Origin: CAZSHG01 sp964459995
GTDB lineage: Bacteria; UBP14; UBA6098
DNA length: 64,000 nt
NCBI GenBank assembly: GCA_964459995.1
Contig: CAYWOR010000001.1
Span: forward strand, 124,001 to 188,000
Direction: 5' to 3'
Below the pieces are notes generated by a model, which was not told the DNA's origin, did no database searches, and worked only from the letters and a program-made list of their open reading frames with translations. Position numbers and translations under genes: made by a program. Positions 53,160 to 60,818 of the stretch are shown in pieces (the first letter of the stretch is position 1; each line of letters begins with the position of its first letter).

Positions 53160-54697
53160 TTATGCGAAAGATTCTCAGCATATTATTGACGAGCTTTGCA
53201 CTTGCCCTCACATTAATATCGCAGAATAATATTACCTTCGCTTTCACATCAAAATTCCAAAGTCAGATTCAGGCGATAGAAGAAAACGGCGTTCAATATG
53301 CCGGTGCGGCACGTTTGAGCACTGCGATCAGAAATCTTCGGCTTACTTCCGATCGTTTCATTATGCTTGACACTGGCGATCATTTTGCTGGGCGGTTTTA
53401 TCGCGAAAGGCGTGGCGAACCGGATGTCGAGCTGATGAACAATTTCCGCTACGACGCCATGCTGGTAGGCTCTTCGGAGCTTTCGATGGGCGAGGATATT
53501 TTCGACAACTGGGCGAAATTCGCACGGTTTCCGCTTTTAATATCGAACCTTATCGCACCGCCGCAGTGCAAAACCTGTCGGCATATAGCGTCTTATACAA
53601 CCATCGAAAGGGTAGGCCTCACAGTCGGCGTTTTTGGATTGTTGCCGCGTGAACTCGAGTCTTTCGGGCGGCTTCCGGACAGAATCGGAATCGACGAGGA
53701 CTATGTCGCGGTCGCGCGCGATATGGTCGAAATTCTCGAGGAAAAATGTGATATTATAATTTTGCTGTCGCAACTCAACATAGAAAGCAATGTGAAGCTC
53801 GCAGAGGAGGTTTGCGAGATCGACCTAATCATTGTGAACGATTGGGCGGGCTACGAGGACGAGCCGATTGTCATCGAAAACGAGGCGGGATGCATCACGA
53901 TTCTCGGGCATGCCGGCGAACGTGGCCAAAAATTAGGTGTAATCCAGACTACCTGGGACGGTGCCGGCAAACTGGAGGATTATTTCTGGAAACCGATTCT
54001 TCTCAGTGATTCGATTCCTCTCGATCCTGAGGTGCACGAATTCGCGGAGGGCTTTATTCGCCCCGAGGAGCGGCTTTCTGTGGGCGTTTCGACCGTGGAA
54101 CTCGATGGTAGAAAGGCGATTTTGCTCGGTGCCGAATCGAACCTCGGTAATTTCGTCGCGGATGCTTGCAAAGCGGCTTTCCCTAACGCGGAAATTGCCG
54201 TAATCCCCGGAGGCTCGATTTATGGGGATGAGATTATCGAGCCGGGAAACATAACTGCTCAGCAGATTCGCGAGATTTTGCCCTTTGGCGAGAAGGCGGT
54301 TTTGCTCGAAATCCCCGGACAGTTGTTAAAAACCATTCTCGAAAGAGCGGCGTGCAATATCGAGAACAACTATGGCGGATTTATGCAGATTTCAGGGGCA
54401 TCGGTTCGGATTGACACCTCGAAAAGCGCGCAGTGTATCGACTTGGCAACTGGCAATATGGAGCGCGAAGGTTCGAGAGTTCGCGAGATTAAAATCGACG
54501 GAGCTAAATTTGAAAAGGACAAGACCTACAAAGTCGTAACCACAGATTTCGCGGCCGTGGGTGGATTCGGTTACGAGTGGCTCGTGGAGATTCCCAGAAT
54601 AGCAGGCCGCGAGCTTTCGGAAATTCTAATCGAATATATCGAGGCAAGCTCGCCTATCTCGCCGAAATATGAGGGGCGAATTATTATCGAACCATGA
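53156..54697 (+). CDS. 5'-nucleotidase/metallophosphatase-fold protein lacking the metal ligands
   Basis: The product is 513 residues with a signal peptide ('LSILLTSFALALTLIS'). The order of segments is that of the UshA/5'-nucleotidase family. In the metal motifs the usual ligands are replaced: the 'ND.HG' strand reads 'ITFAFTSKFQ'; 'GNHE' is 'GSSE' (105-108); 'LSHLG' is 'LLSQLN' (~203-208); 'GGH.H' is 'VNDWA'. 'LDTGDHFAG' (71-79) and 'ILGHAGERGQKLG' remain. The C-terminal nucleotidase domain keeps 'ILPFGEKAVLLEIPGQLLK' and 'TYKVVTTDFAAVGGFGY' but lacks the Arg of the 'GGIR' motif. A non-catalytic binding role is inferred. The start overlaps the LolC/E-like stop (ATGA); a second ATG is 6 nt further. 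Confidence 0.85.
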   Translation: MIMRKILSILLTSFALALTLISQNNITFAFTSKFQSQIQAIEENGVQYAGAARLSTAIRNLRLTSDRFIMLDTGDHFAGRFYRERRGEPDVELMNNFRYDAMLVGSSELSMGEDIFDNWAKFARFPLLISNLIAPPQCKTCRHIASYTTIERVGLTVGVFGLLPRELESFGRLPDRIGIDEDYVAVARDMVEILEEKCDIIILLSQLNIESNVKLAEEVCEIDLIIVNDWAGYEDEPIVIENEAGCITILGHAGERGQKLGVIQTTWDGAGKLEDYFWKPILLSDSIPLDPEVHEFAEGFIRPEERLSVGVSTVELDGRKAILLGAESNLGNFVADACKAAFPNAEIAVIPGGSIYGDEIIEPGNITAQQIREILPFGEKAVLLEIPGQLLKTILERAACNIENNYGGFMQISGASVRIDTSKSAQCIDLATGNMEREGSRVREIKIDGAKFEKDKTYKVVTTDFAAVGGFGYEWLVEIPRIAGRELSEILIEYIEASSPISPKYEGRIIIEP

Positions 54698-55122
54698 TAG
54701 CTCTGAAAATCACAGATTCCAGTGCTCGATTTTGGGCGAGCGCTTTCAAATCGCCGCGAATGATTATGCTGACTCTCGCGGCGTTGGTTTTATTATTTTT
54801 CGGATGTTCGGAGCCTGAGCGTTTCGGCGACGCAGAAATCGAGGCGCGGAAGGCATCATTGTGCGAACTCGTCGCGAGTTATGAACTTTTCGTCGATGAA
54901 ACTGTCAAAGTCGCCGGGATAATCGAGCGCGAAAAATTGTTATCGCGAGATTTGAAATGCTCGATAGAGGTGTTTCCGGTCGGATTCGCTTTTCCGGACA
55001 GCATTATCGGTGGAAAAGCGGAATGCATCGGGATCGTTTTTTATCAGGAAGAAACCGACAACCCCGGATTTGCGGTTTTTGGAATTAGGGTTCGTCCACC
55101 CCGACGACGCGGAAGCCGCTAA
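54694..55122 (+). CDS. Small lipoprotein of unknown function
   Basis: The product is 142 residues if the ATG at 54694 (ATGA overlap with the previous stop) is used; a later ATG at 54760 ('MIMLTLAALVLLFFGC' region) would give a more usual lipoprotein signal. The lipobox is 'LLFFGC'. The rest resembles an OB-like beta structure ('VKVAGIIEREKLLSRDLKCS'), which is weak evidence. It is the last of three coupled genes (permease, nucleotidase-fold, lipoprotein). Its 3' end overlaps the converging gene on the other strand by 38 nt. Confidence 0.65.
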   Translation: MIALKITDSSARFWASAFKSPRMIMLTLAALVLLFFGCSEPERFGDAEIEARKASLCELVASYELFVDETVKVAGIIEREKLLSRDLKCSIEVFPVGFAFPDSIIGGKAECIGIVFYQEETDNPGFAVFGIRVRPPRRRGSR

Positions 55123-55702
55123 GCTCTCGGCTCGCGACTATATTCACCACCTCGCCGCCCCACTCGAATTCCACTGTTCGAACAACTTTGCAGGGCAAAT
55201 CCTTACCTTTGCGCACCTCGATGAACTCCCATACATCGTCGGATTTAGATTTTCCTCGGCCAGTGCGCTCCATGCGCATCACGCGGAAAAAGCCGTCGCC
55301 GGACATATAGCAGAACAGTGTCTCTTCGCCGAGAAAGAGGCGGAATTTCCAGCACATTAAGCCATCGACGCGGGTTCGTGTTTTGTTGACCGCTATCGAG
55401 TCGAATTCTGCGCGGGCGAGTTCGAGCGGGAAGGCGATGAGAGCGAGTTCAGGGGCGAAGGGGGAGATTTTGTTGGCGAAATCGCATCGTTGCTCGGAGA
55501 TATCGAGTGTGTCGATCCCCTCGGCGATTGTTGTATCGTCTGCCGAAATTACGATGCATCGCGAATCGGCGATCCAGATTGAATCCGACGAAAGTCTATC
55601 TCGGAAAAAGCGCAGAAGAATCTCCGACGAGGGCGGTTCGATAGCTATCGCCGTCAGGGAGAAAATCGAGCAGATGAAAATCGCGAAGAAAAAGTTTCTC
55701 AT
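55085..55702 (-). CDS. Secreted protein of unknown function (weakly LolA-like)
   Basis: The product is about 205 residues from the ATG at 55702; an in-frame ATG at 55720 lies inside a terminator arm. The signal peptide is 'FFFAIFICSIFSLTAIA'. The body is beta-rich ('SIWIADSRCIVISADDTTIA', 'WKFRLFLGEETLFCYMSG', 'VVRTVEFEWGGEVVNIVASR') in a pattern vaguely like LolA/LppX folds, but no motif confirms it. It follows the membrane-protein cluster after a terminator hairpin whose T-run touches the start codon, so expression may depend on read-through. Its tail overlaps the converging lipoprotein gene. Confidence 0.6.
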   Translation of the reverse strand: MRNFFFAIFICSIFSLTAIAIEPPSSEILLRFFRDRLSSDSIWIADSRCIVISADDTTIAEGIDTLDISEQRCDFANKISPFAPELALIAFPLELARAEFDSIAVNKTRTRVDGLMCWKFRLFLGEETLFCYMSGDGFFRVMRMERTGRGKSKSDDVWEFIEVRKGKDLPCKVVRTVEFEWGGEVVNIVASRELSGFRVVGVDEP

Positions 55703-55703
55703 A

Positions 55704-55732
55704 ATAAAAAGGGCGGACATAAGCGTCCGCCC
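55704..55732 (-). terminator. Terminator of the MutL/membrane-protein cluster
   Basis: On the minus strand GGGCGGAC (55732-55725) pairs with GTCCGCCC (55718-55711) around six bases, followed by TTTTTATTAT. It ends the 55763-63836 cluster and abuts the ATG of the next gene. Confidence 0.85.
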
Positions 55733-55762
55733 CGGTTCGATGTTCGAATCTGCGCTTCGGAA

Positions 55763-56392
55763 TTAACCGGCAAGTCCGATGCCGAGGAAATCGCGAAGCA
55801 CGAAAAGAACGCGTCCGATGAAAAGGGACAGACGCGCCATCACGGTATATCCGAAGGTTGCGCCGAAGCCTATCATCAGGAACCAAATGCCAACCTTGGC
55901 CGCGCCGCCGAAAACGCCTTTATGCTCCTTCGAGAAGAAGAAATAAATGAGCACAGTCAGCACGCCGACGAAGATTATGATGTTGTTGATGCCCTCGCCG
56001 CTTGTGAAGCTTAGGTTGAGCATCGTGGCTTCGAGCTGGCGAAGCACGCTTGCCTGCATACTTCTCGGAATGGCCATACCCGAACCCGCGCCGACCGTGA
56101 AACAAATGGCGTAACGCGACAACCAGCTGTATTTCGGCACGATACGAAGAATCATCATCAAACCGAGAATAGCCGGGATGATAAGCTCGATGCGGCCATC
56201 CTGGAAGACCGGTTGATAGAATCTCGGAATGAAGCTGTTGAAATAGATAATCACAGCGCCGTAACCGATGGAAACGCCCACTGTAACGTGTTCGGCCAGC
56301 TTGTAAAAGGGGTTGTCTTTATACAGAAAGCTGAGCACCGAGAAGGTGAAGAAAACACCTATCCAGACCCATGGATTCATTGATATCTGCAT
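55763..56392 (-). CDS. Six-TM membrane protein of the MutL-linked cluster, unknown family
   Basis: The product is 209 residues from the ATG at 56392; the frame stays open further upstream over the previous gene, but those residues are low-complexity and not coding. About six hydrophobic segments are seen ('WVWIGVFFTFSVLSFLY', 'VTVGVSIGYGAVIIYFNSF', 'IELIIPAILGLMMILRIV', 'NNIIIFVGVLTVLIYFFF', 'IWFLMIGFGATFGYTVMAR', 'LFIGRVLFVLRDFLGIG'). No catalytic motif is visible. It lies 4 nt after the 283-aa gene and is the last gene before the terminator. A structural role in the complex is inferred. Confidence 0.75.
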   Translation of the reverse strand: MQISMNPWVWIGVFFTFSVLSFLYKDNPFYKLAEHVTVGVSIGYGAVIIYFNSFIPRFYQPVFQDGRIELIIPAILGLMMILRIVPKYSWLSRYAICFTVGAGSGMAIPRSMQASVLRQLEATMLNLSFTSGEGINNIIIFVGVLTVLIYFFFSKEHKGVFGGAAKVGIWFLMIGFGATFGYTVMARLSLFIGRVLFVLRDFLGIGLAG

Positions 56393-56396
56393 TATC

Positions 56397-57248
56397 TCAG
56401 CTCCTTGCCTTTTTTTGTCTGCTGATTGCGATATGACCGATGTTGCCGATGATGATGAACAGGATGATGATGACGTGCGCCCAGTTCTGCGCCTCCATGC
56501 CCATAGTGGCCATGCGCTTCTCATCGATAAGGGTCTCATATTCGGCCGCACCCTTCAGCCCGCCGAGCATTCCAAGGAATTGCCCCGACTGAATATATGG
56601 ATACAAATCCGCCGCTGAAACCGCTGTAACACCGGTTGCAAGGGTAACTCCGTAAGGCTCGTGGCCGAAGGTAAGCCATAGTCCGTAGGCGGATGAACCG
56701 GTAAAGCTCACTATCAGGTCGTAGTCCTCGAAGTTCTTGATATTCTGGAAAATGGGAAGCTCGGAGATAGCGGTGCCGTAATAATCGGTCGGGAAGGCAC
56801 GGTTGATGTTCTCCATCATGTTCATAACGACGATGGAATATCCGATAACCCAAGGCATGAATGCGTAATCGACTCCGTTAACCTTTTTGTAATCTGTCGC
56901 GGCTTCCTGAATCATCGGAGCGATAAGACCGGGACCTTCGATATAGAGGCTCATCGCAATGACCTTGATGTCGTTCTTCAAACAATGCCTGAAGAGCGCA
57001 TCGAACATCGGCGAAAGCTCCGGTTCGACCGAGGGAGAGTAGTCGGCGGATAATATTACAACGTCATCGGGTGTAAGCGTCTCGATGTAATCGTAAATAT
57101 CCTTGACCTCTTTTGTGATGGGGATTGGTAAACCCATTTGGAAGAAGAACGGTAGAATCATAGCCAGAGCGATAATCAAATAGATAATACGCCTGTCTAT
57201 CTGAATCATCCGTTCCCAGAATGTAATTTGTCTTTCGTCTGCCATCAT
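56397..57248 (-). CDS. Two-TM protein with an extracytoplasmic Rossmann-like domain, unknown family
   Basis: The product is 283 residues from the ATG at 57248 (AAGGGGA upstream; the next codon is also ATG). A hydrophobic helix ('IIYLIIALAMILPFFFQM', about 20-37) leads to a ~200-residue soluble domain with alternating strands and helices: 'VVILSADYSPSVEPELSPMF', 'DIKVIAMSLYIEGPGLIAPM', 'DLIVSFTGSSAYGLWLTFG'. A C-terminal helix ('HVIIILFIIIGNIGHIAI') returns to the membrane. By topology the domain should be periplasmic, which is inferred. I know no function for this arrangement. It is spaced 7 nt from the preceding gene and 4 nt from the next. Confidence 0.75.
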   Translation of the reverse strand: MMADERQITFWERMIQIDRRIIYLIIALAMILPFFFQMGLPIPITKEVKDIYDYIETLTPDDVVILSADYSPSVEPELSPMFDALFRHCLKNDIKVIAMSLYIEGPGLIAPMIQEAATDYKKVNGVDYAFMPWVIGYSIVVMNMMENINRAFPTDYYGTAISELPIFQNIKNFEDYDLIVSFTGSSAYGLWLTFGHEPYGVTLATGVTAVSAADLYPYIQSGQFLGMLGGLKGAAEYETLIDEKRMATMGMEAQNWAHVIIILFIIIGNIGHIAISRQKKARS

Positions 57249-57255
57249 ATTCCCC

Positions 57256-57912
57256 TTAATCTCCACTGCCCATATACGACCGCTCGATGCCGAGGACAAT
57301 TTTCAGACTGAGCATCATAATGCCAAGCCCGATTCCGAGTCCCATGCCTCTTTTTGCGGCCATGTTCGGCACGTTGAGGATCCAGTTAGCAATATCGGTG
57401 AAAGTCGGCAATGTAGGCCATATTTTATGCCAGAAGCTAATCGATTCGCCCAATGGCACACGTCCGAGCATAACGATAACAGCGGCGATGAGCAATGCGG
57501 TAGCTTGGGCGCTTCTTGCTCTAAATGCCCTATATGCCGCCGAGGCGATATAGAAGGCTAACAGGCTGAACATCGTCGATTCGATGGGCACGAGTATGTA
57601 TGAATACATATTCATGAAAACCATGCCCTCGGAGCGTCCCTGAATGAAGCCGAACAGCGCAATTGCCAAAGACATCGCGATTGCCACGAAAGAATAGGGC
57701 CATGCCGGAGCCTTTCTTTTGATACGCATTCCATGTGCGCGATAGAAGCTGAAATAGGCGATCAGAGACCCGAAAATGCCTATAACGACACTCCAATCGA
57801 GGAACGCCTGGAAGAATTGCTCGCTGACTCTATGGGGCACGAAATATTGAATTCCGAAGACAAGCCCCATAATGAAGGTAATAGCGAGTGGTATTTGTTT
57901 TTTCCAAAGCAT
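57256..57912 (-). CDS. Multi-pass membrane protein of the MutL-linked cluster, unknown family
   Basis: The product is 218 residues with about six hydrophobic segments ('IPLAITFIMGLVFGIQYFV', 'LDWSVVIGIFGSLIAYFSFY', 'YSFVAIAMSLAIALFGFIQG', 'SYILVPIESTMFSLLAFYIA', 'ATALLIAAVIVMLGRVPLG', 'GMGLGIGLGIMMLSLKIVLG'). GGAGG lies before the ATG at 57912. Basic stretches ('RIKRKAPAW', 'YRAFRARSAQ') would be cytoplasmic. No transporter signature is evident. It is 9 nt after the 931-aa gene. Confidence 0.75.
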   Translation of the reverse strand: MLWKKQIPLAITFIMGLVFGIQYFVPHRVSEQFFQAFLDWSVVIGIFGSLIAYFSFYRAHGMRIKRKAPAWPYSFVAIAMSLAIALFGFIQGRSEGMVFMNMYSYILVPIESTMFSLLAFYIASAAYRAFRARSAQATALLIAAVIVMLGRVPLGESISFWHKIWPTLPTFTDIANWILNVPNMAAKRGMGLGIGLGIMMLSLKIVLGIERSYMGSGD

Positions 57913-57921
57913 CGTGGCCTC

Positions 57922-60717
57922 CTAATCCCCTAAGCGGATTTTGAAAAGGTTGACGAACCATAGGAATCCGCTTGTCATCGAGATTGTTCCTAACACGATA
58001 ACAACCATATAGATAGCCTTCAACCAGTCCTGCGCTTTGAGGGAACCCACCTGAAGCGGGTCCTGAGAGAGATATGCCGAAGCGGCGTAGATTTCCTCGC
58101 CAATCAGCGTGTAGTCGCAAGTCGTGATGAAGAAGGGAATCTGTGTAACGGCGTCTGTTCCGGCAATCTGAATAGAGCCTGACATCGAGCCGGTCTCGGT
58201 TAGGATTAGCGATTCCGCGAAGAACATACCCATATAGAAGTTCGCCGCAGTGCGGAATCTCACCATAAGACCCGCCACCGCCGCGGCATAGGAGAACTGG
58301 CTACCGGAGGCGTAGAAAATGTCGTCTTCGTTGAAGGCATCCGGTCTGCCAGCATCCATGTAGGCCGTTTTGACTGTCTCCTGAGCGATGATGAGCACCA
58401 GCGGATCATAGCACGGGACGAGGAGTCGTGTTTGGAACTCCGCGGTTTTTTTGGCGACTCTGCCCAAAATTGTTAATCCTGCGAGTGTGGCGATATCGGA
58501 GATGCTCGAAAGTCCGAGAACGTAGAGAATAGGTCTTCCCATTTCCGTAGCACGTCCCAGCGCTTCGTCGAGATGCGCGATACCGGCAATCGGGCGAAGA
58601 TAGAAGTCCTTGCCTTTTCTCGCCGCGGCCAGGAAATAGTTCACAAATATGATAAAGAGGATGACGAGAACGAGAACGATTGTCTTCTCTTTATGATAGA
58701 ACTCCGATTTCGGCGTCATTGGGCCGAAAATCTCGCTGTCGGTGTAGGAGCCGTCCGGAGCGACGACTCTCGCGAAATAGCGATATTCGCCCATATCGCG
58801 AAGGCTGTCCGGCCAGTTGTCCTGATGCTGATTTTCGCGGAGATCCCTTTTGCCGACTCTCTGATAGGTAAGTTTGTTGTTTGGGTCGAAATTCGGCGTT
58901 CCTTTGAGGAAGATCTCGCTCTTTTTTTCTATGGCTGGGTTTCCGCGCCAGACTTCGAGATAATCATCCGGCCCCGGATCGGGGATCATTCCGGTTTGAT
59001 TAATGTCGTATGTCCGAACGACATGGGCTTCCGGATTGGTAAGCTCGCGGCCGTTTTTATCGAGGAGAATCACCTCGAAAACATGTTCGCCGGCGGGAAA
59101 ATCCGGAAGATTCATGAAGCCGAGTTCCTGATGATCGACAACCCATTTGCCCTCATCGACGCGCATTTTCGCGAAAAATATCTTGTTGTTGTCGTTGAAA
59201 TATGCGTCGTAGCGGAAGGTAACATTGAATTTTTTCGCAGGGACGGACTGTTTCGCAGAATGCACTGGGAGAGCGTTTGTGGGGATTTCATCGCCCTCGG
59301 CGAAGGACACGAGCTGGTCGCCGACCAGATAATAGCCCTTCGGCATTTCTATCGGGGTGTAATCAGGAGCGAAGTCCTGAACATTCAGTGTGATGCCCGC
59401 CATCGGCAGGCCCCAGCGAAGAGCGAGGGACTGGCCGTCGTCGTTATCGACGTCATGTAAGTCGAGATCGGTAACCATCGCGGGCTGTTCGAACTTGCCT
59501 TCGACCACACCGAAAGGTTCTCCCGTGGTTCTTTGTCCGGCTTCGTCGATTGTGGCGATATAGAAAAGATCATCGGTCGTGAAATTGCCCTCGAAGATGT
59601 TACGCTCGAAATCGGCGTTAAGTTTTGCGAGGAGTTCTCCGGATTCTCTGAGTGTATCTTCCGGCGAGAATCTGCGGATCTCGTAATGATCGACATCGCG
59701 GAAATAGGACAACGCGGGCATTGCTCGATTGGAACCGACCCAGGTTATGAGAAGTTTTCCCTGTTCGGGATCGAAAACCGCAGACATCCCAACTGCGGCC
59801 ATCGGTGGCTCGTCCACAGGTATGAAGCTCCCTGTGACGGGTTCCGATTCTCTGCCTCTGCTATCTTGCGCGATTATCTTGTAATGATACTCTTCGCCGG
59901 CCTTTAGTTTGCGAATTATGAAAGATTGCAGAACATCCGAGGCTATGCTGTATCTGGCTTTTTCTGTCAGAATTGCAGTAACCTCGTGGCCGTATTTGAA
60001 AAGGAATTTGCTTTCCTGTTCGTCGAAGGGGAGAATCCTCTCGCCTGCATGGACAAAGTCGATTTCCTTTTGAGATGGTCCGACTTCGAGAACCAGCCCG
60101 CCGGTGCCTTCCGCAATTGATAATCCGGCACTGTCCGCTTGAAGACTGGATTTTTGCAAGGTTCTTTGAATATTCGCCAAGGCTTCTTCCGAGGGACTAA
60201 CCCGGAAATACTTGCCATTGGCGAATTTCAGCTCGCGCTCATCTTGGCCTTCGGGACAATAGGCGCCTTCTGTGCCGATGATAAGCTCGCCGATATTTTT
60301 CAGGGAGTCTCTGTTTTCCGGCGTCGCAAGAACCACGTGCGCGAAGGGAACGCCGTCCTCGACCTCTTCGAGAACGAGATAGTATTCGCGCTCTAAAATC
60401 TTGCAAGCCATCGTGTCTTCGATAGTGAAAGTGGTGGCCTGAAGGCTTCGCGATAGCGGTTCCAGTTTGTCTAAGTGCTTATCGAGGGATTCCGGATCGG
60501 TCGTGTAATAAATGTCGTAGCGACGAGCAGACGACACGTCGAAATGTCTCCAGCTGACAATCGCGTTCGAACCGTTATCGAACGGGATGTCTGTTATCGA
60601 CACCTCGACAGGTGGGGAAGGGGCTTCCCTATCACCTGCACAACCGAGCAATCCGAGACCAAAGCCGATAATGATAAGCAATAATATCGGCAGTGCTCTT
60701 ACCCGTGGAAGGTGCAT
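57922..60717 (-). CDS. 931-aa Fn3 lipoprotein/membrane protein with DUF6754-like C-terminal domain
   Basis: The start ATG at 60717 follows AAAGGAGCGAGG. The N-terminus is a signal with a lipobox-like 'GLGLLGCAGD' (Cys ~26). Several Fn3-like domains follow up to ~residue 670 ('AIVSWRHFDVSSARRYDIYY', 'AGEEYHYKIIAQDSRGRESE', 'LLITWVGSNRAMPALSYFRD', 'GEYRYFARVVAPDGSYTDSE'). A helix ('IVLVLVILFIIFVNYFLAA', ~680-698) then leads to a ~230-residue C-terminal domain with 'GRPILYVLGLSSISDIATLA', 'LVPCYDPLVLIIAQETVKTA', 'GMFFAESLILTETGSMSGS' and 'IPFFITTCDYTLIGEEIYAA', ending in another helix. This domain resembles DUF6754, of unknown function. The polar motifs conserved-looking in the C-terminal part may form a binding or catalytic site in or near the membrane. 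Confidence 0.78.
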   Translation of the reverse strand: MHLPRVRALPILLLIIIGFGLGLLGCAGDREAPSPPVEVSITDIPFDNGSNAIVSWRHFDVSSARRYDIYYTTDPESLDKHLDKLEPLSRSLQATTFTIEDTMACKILEREYYLVLEEVEDGVPFAHVVLATPENRDSLKNIGELIIGTEGAYCPEGQDERELKFANGKYFRVSPSEEALANIQRTLQKSSLQADSAGLSIAEGTGGLVLEVGPSQKEIDFVHAGERILPFDEQESKFLFKYGHEVTAILTEKARYSIASDVLQSFIIRKLKAGEEYHYKIIAQDSRGRESEPVTGSFIPVDEPPMAAVGMSAVFDPEQGKLLITWVGSNRAMPALSYFRDVDHYEIRRFSPEDTLRESGELLAKLNADFERNIFEGNFTTDDLFYIATIDEAGQRTTGEPFGVVEGKFEQPAMVTDLDLHDVDNDDGQSLALRWGLPMAGITLNVQDFAPDYTPIEMPKGYYLVGDQLVSFAEGDEIPTNALPVHSAKQSVPAKKFNVTFRYDAYFNDNNKIFFAKMRVDEGKWVVDHQELGFMNLPDFPAGEHVFEVILLDKNGRELTNPEAHVVRTYDINQTGMIPDPGPDDYLEVWRGNPAIEKKSEIFLKGTPNFDPNNKLTYQRVGKRDLRENQHQDNWPDSLRDMGEYRYFARVVAPDGSYTDSEIFGPMTPKSEFYHKEKTIVLVLVILFIIFVNYFLAAARKGKDFYLRPIAGIAHLDEALGRATEMGRPILYVLGLSSISDIATLAGLTILGRVAKKTAEFQTRLLVPCYDPLVLIIAQETVKTAYMDAGRPDAFNEDDIFYASGSQFSYAAAVAGLMVRFRTAANFYMGMFFAESLILTETGSMSGSIQIAGTDAVTQIPFFITTCDYTLIGEEIYAASAYLSQDPLQVGSLKAQDWLKAIYMVVIVLGTISMTSGFLWFVNLFKIRLGD

Positions 60718-60799
60718 CCTCGCTCCTTTTCTGAGTATCTAATTTATCAATTTAACTTCGATCATTTAACCAACAAGAATAAATCGAAAAATTCAGAAA

Positions 60800-60816
60800 C
60801 GCAAGTGATTCTTGCG
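60800..60816 (-). terminator. Weak hairpin between the KOW gene and the 931-aa gene
   Basis: CGCAAG (60816-60811) pairs with CTTGCG (60805-60800) around five bases, followed on the minus strand by TTTCTGAATTTTT. It may attenuate transcription in the 101-nt gap. A possible start signal for the 931-aa gene (TTGTTG, 16 bp, TAAATT) lies just downstream. Confidence 0.35.
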
Positions 60817-60818
60817 GT

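Noticed and set aside
53537..53773. Short antisense frames inside the nucleotidase-fold gene
   Set aside because: No start signal, no motif, and covered by a coherent sense gene.
53156..54697. Call as active UshA-type 5'-nucleotidase
   Set aside because: The metal-binding residues expected in all main motifs are absent.
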